From: Sphingobacteriales bacterium | GTDB taxonomy: Bacteria > Bacteroidota > Bacteroidia > Chitinophagales > Chitinophagaceae | Assembly: GCA_004144185.1 (NCBI GenBank) | Contig: SEFP01000002.1 | Location: 434,001 to 498,000, forward strand | Reading direction: 5' to 3' | DNA: 64,000 nt | Part shown: in pieces, positions 43,798 through 54,238 of the stretch | Position numbering within the stretch: the stretch's first letter is position 1 | Layout: each line of letters starts with the position of its first letter | Made by a program: the position numbers and the translations under genes | The notes under the pieces: model-generated | The model's input: the letters and a program-made list of their open reading frames with translations, nothing else | What the model was told of the DNA's origin: nothing | Databases searched by the model: none

Positions 43798-45075
43798 CTA
43801 ATCGTTAGTAGCTTCTGCAAGCTGTTTTTTCAGAAAGCGGATGATGAATAGAAACGCATTCTGCACGGCCAGTTCTTTGTTCCGGATCCGATCGTTGGCG
43901 AAGTGAAACGTTTTGCGTTCCGACTGATCGCCCAGCGTCACGGCCATACAGACCGTTCCGCCTGGGGCTTTGTCATCGCCTTCTGTGCCCAGCCATCCGG
44001 TGATACCAAAGCCAATATCGCCTTCCAGCACCGTGGCAGCACCGTGGGCCATCTCCAGCGCCACCGCTTCGCTTACGATCCCTTTCGTATCAATGGTTTG
44101 CTGCGACACCTGTACCAGATTCACTTTCACATCCGGTTGGTAGCAAACAATACTACCCTGCAGGTAATTGGACGCACCGGCAATCTGTGTTTGCAAATGC
44201 GCGATGCAGCCACCGGTACAACTTTCGGCCAGCGCCAGCTTCCATTTGTTTTCGTCCAGAATCTGGGACAAAATTTCCTGCATGGGCAGGTCGCTTTGCG
44301 CCACTACGTATTCCTGCAACCGATCCGAAATCCGGCTGCACCAGTCATCCATTTCGGCACCGATCTCCGTCCGGTTACCGTCCTGACAGGTCAGGCGCAA
44401 CCGCAGGGAACCCAGACTGGGCAGGTAGGCCAGCCGGATGTATTCCGGAAGCGATTCTTCGAGGTCTTTGATCTGCTCAGCAATAAAGCTTTCGCCTTCG
44501 CCGCCGATCAGGATGTTGCGGTGCTGGACGGGTTGCAGGACAAAGCGTTTCCGGAGCCGGGGCAGTACTTCAGCATCCATTAGGTGCACCATTTCGTGCG
44601 GCACACCGGGCAGAGACACGATGATGGTGTCGGACTTTTCAAACCACATTCCCGGTGCGGTTCCTTTCTCATTGAACAGGACCATACAGGCTTCCGGAAC
44701 GTCGGCCTGTTGCAGATTTCGTTGCAGTGTAGGTTTGCCGCGCTTCCGAAAATAGGTTTCTACATGCTCCAGCACGCGTGCGTCGGTGCGCATGCCGCCT
44801 CCAAAATACGCCGCCAACGTCGGCTTGGTAATATCATCAGCGGTAGGTCCTAATCCACCGGTGATAATCAGCAGGTGGACGCGGGGCAGTTCAGCATCCA
44901 GTGCCTCTTTGATCGCAGTAGCGTCATCGCCAATAGCCGTCCGGCGCAGTACCTGAATGCCCAGTGTACCCAGTGCTTTTCCGATCCAGGCGCTGTTGGT
45001 ATCCACGACCTGTCCGATCAGCAATTCATCGCCAATGGTCAGGATAGTCGCTGTAATACGGGTTGTGTGTTCCAT
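43798..45075 (-). CDS. cinA: CinA family protein
   Basis: A 425-residue two-domain protein. The N-terminal MoaB/MogA-like domain (about 5-175) has TIGDELLIGQVVDTNSAWI and GGLGPTADD, associated with ADP-ribose pyrophosphatase activity; the C-terminal PncC domain (about 265-420) has ALAESCTGG and GSIVCY and is a nicotinamide mononucleotide deamidase in NAD recycling. Its ATG shares one base with the ybgC TGA stop (TGATG). It links to nadB and nnrD as part of NAD metabolism in this window. Confidence 0.93.
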   Translation of the reverse strand: MEHTTRITATILTIGDELLIGQVVDTNSAWIGKALGTLGIQVLRRTAIGDDATAIKEALDAELPRVHLLIITGGLGPTADDITKPTLAAYFGGGMRTDARVLEHVETYFRKRGKPTLQRNLQQADVPEACMVLFNEKGTAPGMWFEKSDTIIVSLPGVPHEMVHLMDAEVLPRLRKRFVLQPVQHRNILIGGEGESFIAEQIKDLEESLPEYIRLAYLPSLGSLRLRLTCQDGNRTEIGAEMDDWCSRISDRLQEYVVAQSDLPMQEILSQILDENKWKLALAESCTGGCIAHLQTQIAGASNYLQGSIVCYQPDVKVNLVQVSQQTIDTKGIVSEAVALEMAHGAATVLEGDIGFGITGWLGTEGDDKAPGGTVCMAVTLGDQSERKTFHFANDRIRNKELAVQNAFLFIIRFLKKQLAEATND

Positions 45076-45494
45076 CAGGGTAGTTCCGTAAAAAAGGGTT
45101 CCAGCCGAAGGCGCATCTGGGGATGCATTAAGGCCTTCTGGCGTTTTTCAAAATCATAAAATACCAGCGATACACTACCGGTGTTGAGCAGCTCGCCGGC
45201 TTCGTTGTACACCTCATGATGAAACTCAATGAGGCTGCCTTCCGGAAGTTTCCGGAGTGTGGTTTTAATCGTCAATAAGTCATCGTACAACGCCGGGCGC
45301 AGGTAGCGGCTGGTCATGCCCGTCACAGGCATTTTAATACCCAGTGCTTCGAGTTCACGGTAGGTAAACCCCAGCTGGCGAATGGCTTCAGCGCGGCCCA
45401 TCTCGTAAAACTGCGCGTAGTTGCCGTAATATACCACACCCATCTGGTCGGTTTCGGCATAGCGTACCCGTAATTGAGTTTCAGAGGTGTACAT
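45075..45494 (-). CDS. Acyl-CoA thioesterase, YbgC/4-hydroxybenzoyl-CoA type
   Basis: A 139-residue hot-dog fold thioesterase. The catalytic Asp lies in YAETDQMGVVYYGNYAQFYE (about 12-31). YbgC-type enzymes hydrolyse short acyl-CoAs and are often linked with the cell envelope. First gene of a minus-strand operon with cinA, aroK, DUF423, kdsB and kdnB, with overlaps or short gaps throughout. Confidence 0.9.
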   Translation of the reverse strand: MYTSETQLRVRYAETDQMGVVYYGNYAQFYEMGRAEAIRQLGFTYRELEALGIKMPVTGMTSRYLRPALYDDLLTIKTTLRKLPEGSLIEFHHEVYNEAGELLNTGSVSLVFYDFEKRQKALMHPQMRLRLEPFFTELP

Positions 45495-45734
45495 AGGAAG
45501 AAAGGTAAAAGGCAGTTCCGGAACTAAAAGTGCAGTGGTTTTCAGCGCCCAACAAATATTTCATTTTGAGAACCCTGTCAACGAAAGAACTCCCTGAAAA
45601 ACGCCTTTAAGGACTATTAGTTGACATTCAAAGAAAGCCAATAAAGCCCCCGTGCGACCTATGGTTCGGAAGCTTTAAAAAAGGATTGAGTGCTTTTCCG
45701 GAACTGCTCCTGCCGGGGTGTAGAAGCCTGCGGT

Positions 45735-46571
45735 TCAGGATTGTTTCAGATCCGCTGCTTTGACATTGTAAAAGCTATTGGCCTGTGTAGTACAGGTAAT
45801 CACCAGATCGTTGATACAGACATGATCGGGCAAACTGAGACAATAGGCGACCGTCTGGGCCACGTCTTCGGCAGCAAGTGGCGTAAAGCCTTCGTAGACG
45901 GCCTTGGCCCGTTCTGCGTCGCCTTTAAAGCGCACCAGTGAAAACTCGGTTTCGGCAGCACCCGGATGCACCGCAGTGACTTTGATGCCATACGGCAGCA
46001 AATCGATCCGCATGGCCTGATTGAGGGCATCTACCGCAGATTTGGTAGCCGCATACACGTTGCCGTTGCGATACATGTTCTTACCCGCAGTGCTACCGAT
46101 ATTTACGATATGCCCATTTCCGGAGCCTTTGATGCTGGGCAAAAGCGTTCGGGTGACGTACAGCAGTCCTTTCAGATTGGTGTCGATCATCACGTCCCAG
46201 TCATCTATGTTTCCCTCGTCTATTGTACTCAGGCCGGCTGCCAGACCAGCGTTGTTCACCAAAATGCGCAACGGGTGGCGGAGCTGCCGATCGATTCCGG
46301 AAAAAGCGGCTTCTACAGCGGACCGGTCCCGGATATCAAAGGCCTTGCAGTGTACCTGGATGCCATAGGTTTCCTGCAACTCGGCAGCCAAGGTCTCGAG
46401 CCGGTCTTCACGCCGGCCGGTCAGAATGAGGTCATAGCCAAAATCCCGCGCCAGTGCCTGCGCAATGGCCGCTCCAAAGCCGCTGGAGGCACCGGTAACA
46501 ACGGCAGTTGCAGGCCTGTTGAATTTAGCGGAGGAGCGTAAGGTCTCCTTTGCTGATATCTTGTTTTCCAT
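45735..46571 (-). CDS. SDR family oxidoreductase (YdfG-like)
   Basis: A 278-residue NAD(P)-dependent short-chain dehydrogenase. Cofactor motif TGASSGFGAAIA (about 25-36), NNAG, and the catalytic Ser/Tyr/Lys with YAATKSAVDAL. Relatives oxidise L-serine, L-allo-threonine or 3-hydroxy acids. The start at 46571 lies inside the 3' end of the 46525-48465 gene (47-nt overlap), and no later ATG, GTG or TTG precedes the cofactor motif, so this overlap seems real. Confidence 0.9.
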   Translation of the reverse strand: MENKISAKETLRSSAKFNRPATAVVTGASSGFGAAIAQALARDFGYDLILTGRREDRLETLAAELQETYGIQVHCKAFDIRDRSAVEAAFSGIDRQLRHPLRILVNNAGLAAGLSTIDEGNIDDWDVMIDTNLKGLLYVTRTLLPSIKGSGNGHIVNIGSTAGKNMYRNGNVYAATKSAVDALNQAMRIDLLPYGIKVTAVHPGAAETEFSLVRFKGDAERAKAVYEGFTPLAAEDVAQTVAYCLSLPDHVCINDLVITCTTQANSFYNVKAADLKQS

Positions 46572-48465
46572 AACGATCAATCGTACTGGCCACCCAGTAA
46601 TAGGCGCCGATTTCTGCGGTGCGATTGCCGAGGTACCCATCCCAGCCGCGTTCAAAACTATTGGATTCAAAGACCATTTCTCCAAACCGGTTGAAGATCC
46701 GGAAAAACTCCAGCTGCCGGTACCCAATCGCAATCGGCGCCACGTAGTCGTTCACCCCATCGCCATTAGGCGTAAATGCAGTGGGTACAAACAAGGCGGC
46801 CTGTCCAACAACCCGCACCCGGATGTCATCTTTACCGACGCAGCCGTTGGCCGATACGATATCAACCGTATACAGAATAGTGGTGGTATCCGGATAGGTG
46901 CCAATAGGATTGGGAGTAGTGCTGCTGCTCAGATAGGTACCGGGTGTCCACTGGTATTGGACGCCTCCGGAAGCATTAAACAGAATGCTTTCCCCTTTTA
47001 CGATAATGGTGTCGTTTCCGGCAAAGGGTTTAAACCGCTCTACCGCTACCAGCTTGGTCACGGTATCCTGACAACCGAGTGAGTTTCCGGAAACCAGTCG
47101 CACCTGGTAATCGCCACCCTGTAGGTAGTACTGGGCAGGATTCCGGTCGGCGCTGAAACGGCCGTCTCCAAAATCCCAGCGCCAGCGGATGATCTCTCCG
47201 TAGCGGCTGCTGGATCGGTCGGTAAACTGAATGGGCACATTGGGACACAGCGTTCCGGAAAAGTCGAAATCGGCCTTATACGATGGATACACTTTTACCA
47301 GCCGTACAATCGAATCCGAACAGGTACTTCCAGGATTCACGACCAGCTTTACGGAATACACACCGGTATCCGGATAGGTAAAGGTTGGACTCAGCAGGTT
47401 GGAGGTATCGGAATTGGTTCCGGCCACACCGAAATCCCAATGGTATTCAAAACCACCGGTACTGATGTTATCAAACTTTATGGTGTTGGACCGGCACTCC
47501 ACGATATAGGTGTTGAACTCGGACGAGTACTGCGGGATATCGGCCACAACCGCTTTGGAACAGCTGGTCACCACAAACTGGAACTCCCGTTTGGTCGTGT
47601 TGATCTTAACACCCTGACGCCACTCGTTGCAACATACGGTTACGATATAACGACCCTGCAACGTGGGTTTCGCTGTCAGCAATCCGGTACGGGGATTGAT
47701 CTGCACAACTGGATTGGATGGAAATGGATTGGCAGGTGTCAATCCGCTGATATAGCGTAGTCGCTGGTACGGCGGTGGCAGCGGTTCCGGAATCGGATCG
47801 CCGGTACTGGCGCCTTCATACGCTTCGCACAGCTCATAGCTCAGCGAATCGCCATCGGCATCGGTCGCACTGTTATCGTACACCAGTGGGGTGTTGATAC
47901 AGATGATCTGAGGCGGATCGGTTTTAAAAACGGCTGAGCTGTTAAACCCGGCGGTCAGCGGCGGGATGGTACAGAAATACGTCGCTCCGGTTGCGTCCGG
48001 ATTGGCGATATTATTGACCTGTGCATTACGGCAGCACCGCTGGTAGGTTACGATATAGCTACTGGTCGAATCGGTGCCTACGGTAATATTGGAGATAAAA
48101 ACAGAACGCTTTAGGCAGGTCGGCGGCGGGTTATTAATGCAGGAGTTACTAAAGCCCGGATCGACCGTTTCCGGATTGCCGGGCTGCCAGTTAACATCCA
48201 GATCCAGATTCGGAACCAGCGTAGCCGTAGTGCCCCGCAGCCGGTAGACCCGGATCTTGGCCGGATTGTCTTGGCTGATGGCCGTTGGATCGCCCGCCAG
48301 GCAGTCCTGAAAGATCGTCAGCCGGATTTGGTAGGTTCCGGAAGCCCGGTCAAGCAGCCGGTAGGTAAAGTCGGCGCCTACGATATGGGTTGCGAAGGTG
48401 GCCTGTGGCACGCCCAATCCTATCAACAAGACTCCCAGAAAAAGCAATAGATCCTTTAGGCGCAT
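46525..48465 (-). CDS. T9SS type B (gliding-motility C-terminal domain) cargo protein with PKD domains
   Basis: A 646-residue secreted protein. Signal peptide (about 1-25), N-terminal beta-sandwich region starting THIVGADFTYRLLDR, PKD-like domains (about 335-490; FDFSGTLCPNVPIQFTDRSS; WRWDFGDGRFS), and a C-terminal 90 residues with FVPTAFTPNGDGVNDY and the GAYYWVASTIDRYGK end typical of the CHU_C type B sorting domain. Such proteins are often large surface adhesins. ATG 48465 is preferred to a TTG three codons earlier. Confidence 0.9.
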   Translation of the reverse strand: MRLKDLLLFLGVLLIGLGVPQATFATHIVGADFTYRLLDRASGTYQIRLTIFQDCLAGDPTAISQDNPAKIRVYRLRGTTATLVPNLDLDVNWQPGNPETVDPGFSNSCINNPPPTCLKRSVFISNITVGTDSTSSYIVTYQRCCRNAQVNNIANPDATGATYFCTIPPLTAGFNSSAVFKTDPPQIICINTPLVYDNSATDADGDSLSYELCEAYEGASTGDPIPEPLPPPYQRLRYISGLTPANPFPSNPVVQINPRTGLLTAKPTLQGRYIVTVCCNEWRQGVKINTTKREFQFVVTSCSKAVVADIPQYSSEFNTYIVECRSNTIKFDNISTGGFEYHWDFGVAGTNSDTSNLLSPTFTYPDTGVYSVKLVVNPGSTCSDSIVRLVKVYPSYKADFDFSGTLCPNVPIQFTDRSSSRYGEIIRWRWDFGDGRFSADRNPAQYYLQGGDYQVRLVSGNSLGCQDTVTKLVAVERFKPFAGNDTIIVKGESILFNASGGVQYQWTPGTYLSSSTTPNPIGTYPDTTTILYTVDIVSANGCVGKDDIRVRVVGQAALFVPTAFTPNGDGVNDYVAPIAIGYRQLEFFRIFNRFGEMVFESNSFERGWDGYLGNRTAEIGAYYWVASTIDRYGKQDISKGDLTLLR

Positions 48466-48476
48466 AATCTTCAAAA

Positions 48477-49289
48477 TTAACGCCTGGAACAGAATCCGCT
48501 AAAACGGGTCAGATCAGCGGCCAGGCGCTCCGGCACTTCGATCATACTCAGATGCCCAACGTCTTTGTAAAGTGATAAAAAAGCCATCTCAGCCAGTGCT
48601 ACCTGCGATAAGACATCATCCAGTGGGATGATCTCATCGGCATCGCCCAAGATCCATTGAAAAGGTACTTTCGACTGGCTCAGCAGCAGGGTTCGGTCCG
48701 GGCGGGCCGCCAGTGCTTCGTTGTAAAGAGCCAGGTGCTCGGCCGGCATAGCCTTAGACCGTTCCAGTTGTTCCTCATAAACCTTGGGATGCGCTTTCCG
48801 GAACGCCGTTGCAAACAGCTTTTCAGTCGATGCCTTCAGGTATTCGTCTTTGCCTCCGTTCCGGATCAGCTGAACTGCTTTTTGCCGTTGCTCTTTTTTT
48901 TCATCACTGTCTGCCTTGGCGGTACTATGAACCATTGCAATGCAATGAAACAGGTCCGGCTGCGCTTCCAGCATGGCCATGGCCACATAGCCACCCATGG
49001 AGTGGCCTACCAGCATGCAATCCGTAATCTGTAAGGTCTGAAGCAGGCCATTTACAGCCGTGGCCATGCTTTCTATGGTAAGCGGGCCGTCCGGAAGCGG
49101 ACTGTCACCAGAACCGGGCAGATCAGGAATGATAACGTGACTGTGAGCCGCCAGTGTGGAGGCTATGTTTCGCCACAGGGTGGCATTTTCAGGAAGTCCA
49201 TGAAGCAGAATAAGAGTATTGCCCGTTCCGGATTCGTAATAATTCAGTCCGTTTGCTTGTTTTTGGGCAAAACCATTTAATAAGCTCAT
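48477..49289 (-). CDS. Alpha/beta hydrolase
   Basis: A 270-residue serine hydrolase. Oxyanion HGLPENATLW (about 31-40), nucleophile elbow GHSMGGY with the Ser around residue 95, and catalytic Asp/His near DADEIIPLDD and KDVGHLSMIE. No signal peptide. Substrate unknown; carboxylesterase or haloalkane-type activities are possible. The gene begins 19 nt upstream of the DUF4105 gene end, same strand. Confidence 0.88.
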   Translation of the reverse strand: MSLLNGFAQKQANGLNYYESGTGNTLILLHGLPENATLWRNIASTLAAHSHVIIPDLPGSGDSPLPDGPLTIESMATAVNGLLQTLQITDCMLVGHSMGGYVAMAMLEAQPDLFHCIAMVHSTAKADSDEKKEQRQKAVQLIRNGGKDEYLKASTEKLFATAFRKAHPKVYEEQLERSKAMPAEHLALYNEALAARPDRTLLLSQSKVPFQWILGDADEIIPLDDVLSQVALAEMAFLSLYKDVGHLSMIEVPERLAADLTRFSGFCSRR

Positions 49290-49308
49290 GAGTACATAGG
49301 GGTCGCTG

Positions 49309-50433
49309 TTACGCCAGAGAGCGCCTATAAATCATGCCATAGTTAATCGCCAAAACCACAGCCAGGGGCCAACCGGTTTTAAAAGGTAGTTGCTGAATCC
49401 CTGTCCAGTGAACAACCAGTGCGGCCACCAAACCAATCGCGGCCAGAAGGGCATATTTCCGGAACAGCGATCCCCTCAAAAAGGCACCGACGATACCGGT
49501 AGGCAGCATCCATAAAAAATTCCAGTTATCGCTACAAGCCTGATGATCCGTTCCGGCCCACATAAACACAACCAGGCAACCGAGCATTCCGGTGATCAGG
49601 ATCACACTCCGGCTCATTACCTCCGCCGCGCCAGAAACGTTTGCAGTCCACAGGATCACATTAACGCCCAGCAGAACGAGGAATAGATCAAGCGGCCAGT
49701 CGGGTGGATGCTTTTCCCGTACAGTCTTGGGCAGGATGATTTCCGGAGCTGAGGCAACCGGCTGACCGGCATAGCGGGAGTGGGCCATTCCGGAACGCAG
49801 GTAGTCGGGCAGGTATTGCATGGTTATGGGCGAGACCTGCTGATCGACCGGACGCCCTAGTAAGAGATCGATCCCGAATTTTTGCCAGGGCCGGGGGGCC
49901 AGGTAGTCATCAATGCTGTTCCGGAACGTACGATATGGAATAGAGTCGGCCCCGCCAACCTGGTAACTACTACCCAGAGCGGCCGGAACGATATCCCGGA
50001 TGCGGGTTGCGCAGTTGTCGTACAGGAAATCGTATTTGTAGGCCGCATTTTGAGGCAAGAGATTGGTTTCCAATGCTTCATACACCTTTTGGGCAGCAGT
50101 AGCATCGAGCCGGAGTACTTGCTCCTGTACGCTACGCCCTTCGGCTACATACGTCTGCAGAAAATCCGGAAAGGTTTCTTTGGCGAGGTAGTACAGTAGT
50201 TTGCCACGCAGGTATTTGATTTCAAAGTTCTCTTCAAAACCATTGAACGTGCCGTAGTTGTACACCTCATCGGTGCCAACGGCCGGGTCTGTAATGCGGA
50301 TGGCAGCATGACCAAACAGGCTGTACAGTTCATGACCAGTGCCGCAGGTCAGCAGCGAGATGCGCTTTTGACTCTGGCCGGCATACGCCCCCAGCAACAG
50401 TAAAAGCAGTACAAGAAAACGTTTCATACGCAT
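49309..50433 (-). CDS. DUF4105 (Lnb N-terminal-like) exported membrane protein
   Basis: A 374-residue protein with a signal peptide, then a periplasmic domain (about 20-220) with LLTCGTGHELYSLFGHAAIRI and FLYDNCATRIRDI, matching DUF4105, a papain/NlpC-like fold with Cys and His residues that could be catalytic. The C-terminal 130 residues hold about five membrane helices. Family function is not established. The start may be 50433 or the ATG two codons later (50427). Confidence 0.82.
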   Translation of the reverse strand: MRMKRFLVLLLLLLGAYAGQSQKRISLLTCGTGHELYSLFGHAAIRITDPAVGTDEVYNYGTFNGFEENFEIKYLRGKLLYYLAKETFPDFLQTYVAEGRSVQEQVLRLDATAAQKVYEALETNLLPQNAAYKYDFLYDNCATRIRDIVPAALGSSYQVGGADSIPYRTFRNSIDDYLAPRPWQKFGIDLLLGRPVDQQVSPITMQYLPDYLRSGMAHSRYAGQPVASAPEIILPKTVREKHPPDWPLDLFLVLLGVNVILWTANVSGAAEVMSRSVILITGMLGCLVVFMWAGTDHQACSDNWNFLWMLPTGIVGAFLRGSLFRKYALLAAIGLVAALVVHWTGIQQLPFKTGWPLAVVLAINYGMIYRRSLA

Positions 50434-50491
50434 TGAAAGGTAGGCGTCAATTCCGAACGGGCTGACCGGAAAGGACCATTCCGGAAAAAGC

Positions 50492-50520
50492 AAAAAAGGG
50501 ACGGTTTGAAACCGCCCCTT
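50492..50520 (-). terminator. Terminator after sdhB
   Basis: GGGACGGTTT and AAACCGCCCC form a stem with one mismatch; on the minus strand it is followed by six T (50492-50497 A-run on plus). Confidence 0.75.
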
Positions 50521-50552
50521 CCGGATGTGAATCCGACTGTCTTATAAATGTG

Positions 50553-51326
50553 TTACGCGTTCTGGGAACCTCCGGCAAAGGTAGCTGCAACATACTCGCG
50601 GTTGAGGCGGGCAATGTTTTCCAGCGAAATGCCTTTCGGACATTCTGCTTCGCAGGCGCCGATGTTGGTACAGGTTCCAAATCCTTCGTGGTCGTGCTGC
50701 GCCACCATATTCAGAACCCGGCCTTTACGTTCCGGAGCGCCCTGCGGCAGCAATGCCAGGTGACTGACCTTCGCCGACATAAACAGCATTGCCGAGGTAT
50801 TCGGACAGGCCGCTACACAGGCTCCACAACCGATACAAGCGGCAGCAGCGAACGATTCATCCGCTTTGGCTTTTTCGATCGGAAGCGCGTTGGCATCTAC
50901 CGCGTTACCGGTGTTTACCGACACATAGCCACCCGCCTGCACAATCCGGTCGAACGAAGACCGGTCGGTTACCAGATCTTTCAGCACCGGAAACGAGTTG
51001 GCACGCCACGGCTCTACAACGATGGTATCACCGTTTTTGTATTCCCGCATGTGCAGCTGGCAGGTCGTGGTGTGATGCCATGGACCATGTGCCCGGCCGT
51101 TAATGTACATCGAGCAGGTTCCACAGATTCCTTCGCGACAATCGTGGTCGAAGGCAACCGGCTCCTGTCCCTGATCGACAAGGCTTTCGTTCAATACATC
51201 AATCATCTCCAGGAACGACATTTCCGAAGAGATGTTCTGCACCGGATAGGTTTCAAACCGGCCGGCAGTATTTTTATTTTTCTGGCGCCACACCTTCAAG
51301 GTGAGGTTCATATGGTAATGTTCCAT
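50553..51326 (-). CDS. sdhB: Succinate dehydrogenase/fumarate reductase iron-sulfur subunit
   Basis: A 257-residue subunit carrying three clusters. The [2Fe-2S] site is CREGICGTC with a later Cys, the [4Fe-4S] site [11 protein letters not shown], and the [3Fe-4S] site around [11 protein letters not shown]. It transfers electrons between SdhA and the membrane quinone site. Last gene of the sdhCAB operon (18-nt gap). Confidence 0.95.
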   Translation of the reverse strand: MEHYHMNLTLKVWRQKNKNTAGRFETYPVQNISSEMSFLEMIDVLNESLVDQGQEPVAFDHDCREGICGTCSMYINGRAHGPWHHTTTCQLHMREYKNGDTIVVEPWRANSFPVLKDLVTDRSSFDRIVQAGGYVSVNTGNAVDANALPIEKAKADESFAAAACIGCGACVAACPNTSAMLFMSAKVSHLALLPQGAPERKGRVLNMVAQHDHEGFGTCTNIGACEAECPKGISLENIARLNREYVAATFAGGSQNA

Positions 51327-51344
51327 GGCTTCTGTTTAAATCAC

Positions 51345-53327
51345 TTACTTGTATGAACGGGCAGTGAGGTGGACCACTTCGTAATTCAGCTCTTCTTTGT
51401 GCAGAACCGGCTCGGCATTTTCGCCGCCCCACTGCCAGGCTGCTACGTAGGTGTACAGATCATCCTGACGGAGGGCCTCTCCTTCTTCGGTCTGATATTC
51501 TTCCCGGAAGTGACCGCCACAGCTTTCGTTGCGGTTCAGCGCATCAATACACATCAGTTCGCCCAGTTCCAGAAAATCGGCGACCCGACCCGCTTTTTCC
51601 AGTTCCGGATTCAGTTCAGCAGCTTCGCCCGGCACAAATACGTTGCTCCAGAATTCATTCCGCAGTGCGCGGATATCGCGGATCGCTTCCTGCAGTCCCT
51701 GCTCGTTCCGGGCCATACCGCACTTTTCCCACATAATCTTACCGAGACTCTTGTGGAAGGATTCTACGCTGCGCTTGCCTTTAACATTCAGGAACCGGTT
51801 GATACGTTCTTCCACGTGCTGATGGGCTTCCACAAACGCCGGGTGATCCAGGGAAACAGGTTTAGTCGCAATCTCGTCTGCCAAGTAGTTTCCCAGCGTG
51901 TACGGAACTACAAAATAGCCATCGGCCAGCCCCTGCATCAGAGCAGACGCACCCAGACGGTTGGCACCGTGATCCGAGAAGTTGGCTTCTCCGAGGGCGT
52001 ACAGACCGGGTACAGTCGTCATCAGTTCGTAATCCACCCAGAGTCCACCCATCGTGTAGTGTACCGCCGGATAAATCCGCATCGGCGTTTCATATGGGTT
52101 TTCGCCGGTGATCTTTTCATACATCTCGAAGAGGTTCCCGTATTTCTCGGCCACCACTTCTTTACCCATACGGATAATTTCGGCTTTATCTACGTTGCCC
52201 ATCCCCCGCTTGCTGACCTCAATGGCACCGTAGCGCTCAATGGCCGAAGCATAATCAAGGTAGACGGCCATCTTGGACGCGCCCACGCCATAACCGGCAT
52301 CACAACGCTCTTTAGCAGCCCGGGAGGCTACGTCACGCGGCACCAGATTACCGAAGGCCGGATAGCGGCGCTCCAGGTAATAGTCGCGCTCTTCTTCCGG
52401 AATATCTTTAGGCTTGCGGGTATCGTTTTGCGCTTTCGGCACCCAGATCCGGCCATCATTCCGCAGCGACTCACTCATTAAAGTGAGCTTGCTCTGGTGA
52501 TCTCCGGAAACCGGAATACAGGTTGGGTGAATCTGCGTAAAGCACGGGTTACCGAAATAAGCACCGGCTTTGTGGGCTTTCCAGGCAGCCGTCACGTTGC
52601 AACCCATCGCATTGGTCGACAGGTAAAACACGTTGCCGTAACCGCCGGAACAAATCAGTACGGCATGACCGAAATGACGCTCCAGTTCACCGGTTACAGA
52701 GTTCCGGGCGATGATGCCACGGGCTTTGCCATCCACTTTCACCACTTCCAGCATTTCGTGGCGGGCATACATAGTTACGTTGCCCAACGCTACCTGCCGC
52801 TCCAGCGCCTGATAGGCACCGATCAGCAGCTGCTGACCGGTTTGACCAGCAGCGTAGAAGGTCCGTTGTACCTGCGTACCACCAAAAGAGCGGTTCGACA
52901 GCAACCCACCATATTCACGGGCAAACGGAACCCCCTGTGCTACGCACTGATCAATGATCGATGCGCTGACTTCTGCGAGGCGGTACACGTTGCCTTCACG
53001 GGCCCGGTAATCACCTCCTTTAATGGTATCATAGAACAAGCGATACGTAGAGTCGCCGTCGTTCTGGTAGTTTTTGGCAGCGTTAATTCCACCCTGTGCA
53101 GCAATACTGTGCGCCCGGCGGGGAGAATCCTGATAGCAGAAGGCTTTTACCTTATAGCCCAGTTCGCCCAGCGTAGCAGCTGCGGAGGCGCCGGCCAGAC
53201 CGGTACCCACCACAATAATCTCCAGCTTACGCTTGTTGGCCGGGTTGACCAGCTTACAGGTACTTTTATATTTTGTCCATTTCTGTTCAAGTGGACCTTC
53301 CGGAATTCGATTATTCAGAGACGACAT
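51345..53327 (-). CDS. sdhA: Succinate dehydrogenase/fumarate reductase flavoprotein subunit
   Basis: A 660-residue FAD-linked subunit oxidising succinate to fumarate. [18 protein letters not shown] is the dinucleotide fold, [20 protein letters not shown] holds the His for covalent [23 protein letters not shown] is in the active site, and the C-terminal domain is present. Its size (660) is typical of the Bacteroidota B-type enzyme. It precedes sdhB in the usual order. Confidence 0.96.
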   Translation of the reverse strand: MSSLNNRIPEGPLEQKWTKYKSTCKLVNPANKRKLEIIVVGTGLAGASAAATLGELGYKVKAFCYQDSPRRAHSIAAQGGINAAKNYQNDGDSTYRLFYDTIKGGDYRAREGNVYRLAEVSASIIDQCVAQGVPFAREYGGLLSNRSFGGTQVQRTFYAAGQTGQQLLIGAYQALERQVALGNVTMYARHEMLEVVKVDGKARGIIARNSVTGELERHFGHAVLICSGGYGNVFYLSTNAMGCNVTAAWKAHKAGAYFGNPCFTQIHPTCIPVSGDHQSKLTLMSESLRNDGRIWVPKAQNDTRKPKDIPEEERDYYLERRYPAFGNLVPRDVASRAAKERCDAGYGVGASKMAVYLDYASAIERYGAIEVSKRGMGNVDKAEIIRMGKEVVAEKYGNLFEMYEKITGENPYETPMRIYPAVHYTMGGLWVDYELMTTVPGLYALGEANFSDHGANRLGASALMQGLADGYFVVPYTLGNYLADEIATKPVSLDHPAFVEAHQHVEERINRFLNVKGKRSVESFHKSLGKIMWEKCGMARNEQGLQEAIRDIRALRNEFWSNVFVPGEAAELNPELEKAGRVADFLELGELMCIDALNRNESCGGHFREEYQTEEGEALRQDDLYTYVAAWQWGGENAEPVLHKEELNYEVVHLTARSYK

Positions 53328-53378
53328 GGCGAAGTATGACTTTAAAAAGCGAGCGGTGAAAAGCGCCGGCGAAACGAA

Positions 53379-54119
53379 TTAATGCATGGGAACCGATTCC
53401 GCTTCTACCGGAATCGTTTGCTGATGAAAAACAGATGGCTTCATATCAAACCAACCGTGGGAACCGCCATAAAACCACAACGGCATCAGCGCAAAAACCA
53501 GCGGAACGAATATGGAGAATACGTTTCCGATGCCGCGGATCATGCCTTTATACCGATGGGTGCTGAGACCGAACGTCTGAAACGAACTCCAGAAGCCGTG
53601 CAGCAGGTGCCAGGCCAGCGAGATGCAACCCAGCACATAGATTACAACTACAATCGGGTTGCTGAAGGCATCGGCCATCCGTTGAAACAAATCGATTTCC
53701 TCGCCTTCCATTAACTGATGGCCACGGTTGGGCGCCCAGAACGCAGACAGATGCAGAATCAAAAACAACAGAATCAGGGTACCGAGCAGCGCCATCGAGC
53801 GGCTGTACCAGCGGCTGGTCTGTTGCCGGTTGTTGACAGCATAACCGGTTTTGCGGCGGGCTTTATTCTTAAGCCACAGTGACAGACCGGTCCAGCTGTG
53901 AATGATGAGGAACGCCATCAACCCGATCTCAACGGTCCGGATGATGATGTTGGTTCCCATAAAATGCGCAAGTGTATTAAATGTGGCACCGCCATCATTA
54001 TAAAACACCATCGCGTTGATGTAGCAGTGTACAATCAGAAAAACGATCAGGAACAGCCCGGTGGCGCCCATAATAAGTTTCTTACCGATTGCCGAGTTGA
54101 AAGCCGTACTCCATTTCAT
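53379..54119 (-). CDS. sdhC: Succinate dehydrogenase cytochrome b subunit
   Basis: A 246-residue inner-membrane subunit with five helices and His ligands for two b hemes (for example VFLIVHCYINAM; FLIIHSWTGLSL; LILHLSAFWAP; LAWHLLHGFW). One fused subunit replacing SdhC/SdhD is typical of the B-type complex of Bacteroidota. ATG 54119 begins MKWSTAFNSAIGKKLIM; longer starts run into the promoter element. Confidence 0.93.
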   Translation of the reverse strand: MKWSTAFNSAIGKKLIMGATGLFLIVFLIVHCYINAMVFYNDGGATFNTLAHFMGTNIIIRTVEIGLMAFLIIHSWTGLSLWLKNKARRKTGYAVNNRQQTSRWYSRSMALLGTLILLFLILHLSAFWAPNRGHQLMEGEEIDLFQRMADAFSNPIVVVIYVLGCISLAWHLLHGFWSSFQTFGLSTHRYKGMIRGIGNVFSIFVPLVFALMPLWFYGGSHGWFDMKPSVFHQQTIPVEAESVPMH

Positions 54120-54163
54120 ATTTTCTGACAAAAAAATTACAAAAGCGATTCGTAAAAGTGGCG

Positions 54164-54171
54164 CAAAGATA
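54164..54171 (-). promoter_or_regulatory. Candidate -7 element of the sdhCAB promoter
   Basis: TATCTTTG on the minus strand, 45 nt before the sdhC ATG. Confidence 0.5.
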
Positions 54172-54238
54172 ATTCGTCTGTCGTCAATGTACAATCTATA
54201 ATTCCGGGATGTACAGCAGATGCAGACGGATGAAACCC

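Noticed and set aside
51369-52481. 370-codon plus-strand open frame opposite sdhA
   Set aside because: Antisense to a highly conserved enzyme; no independent evidence.
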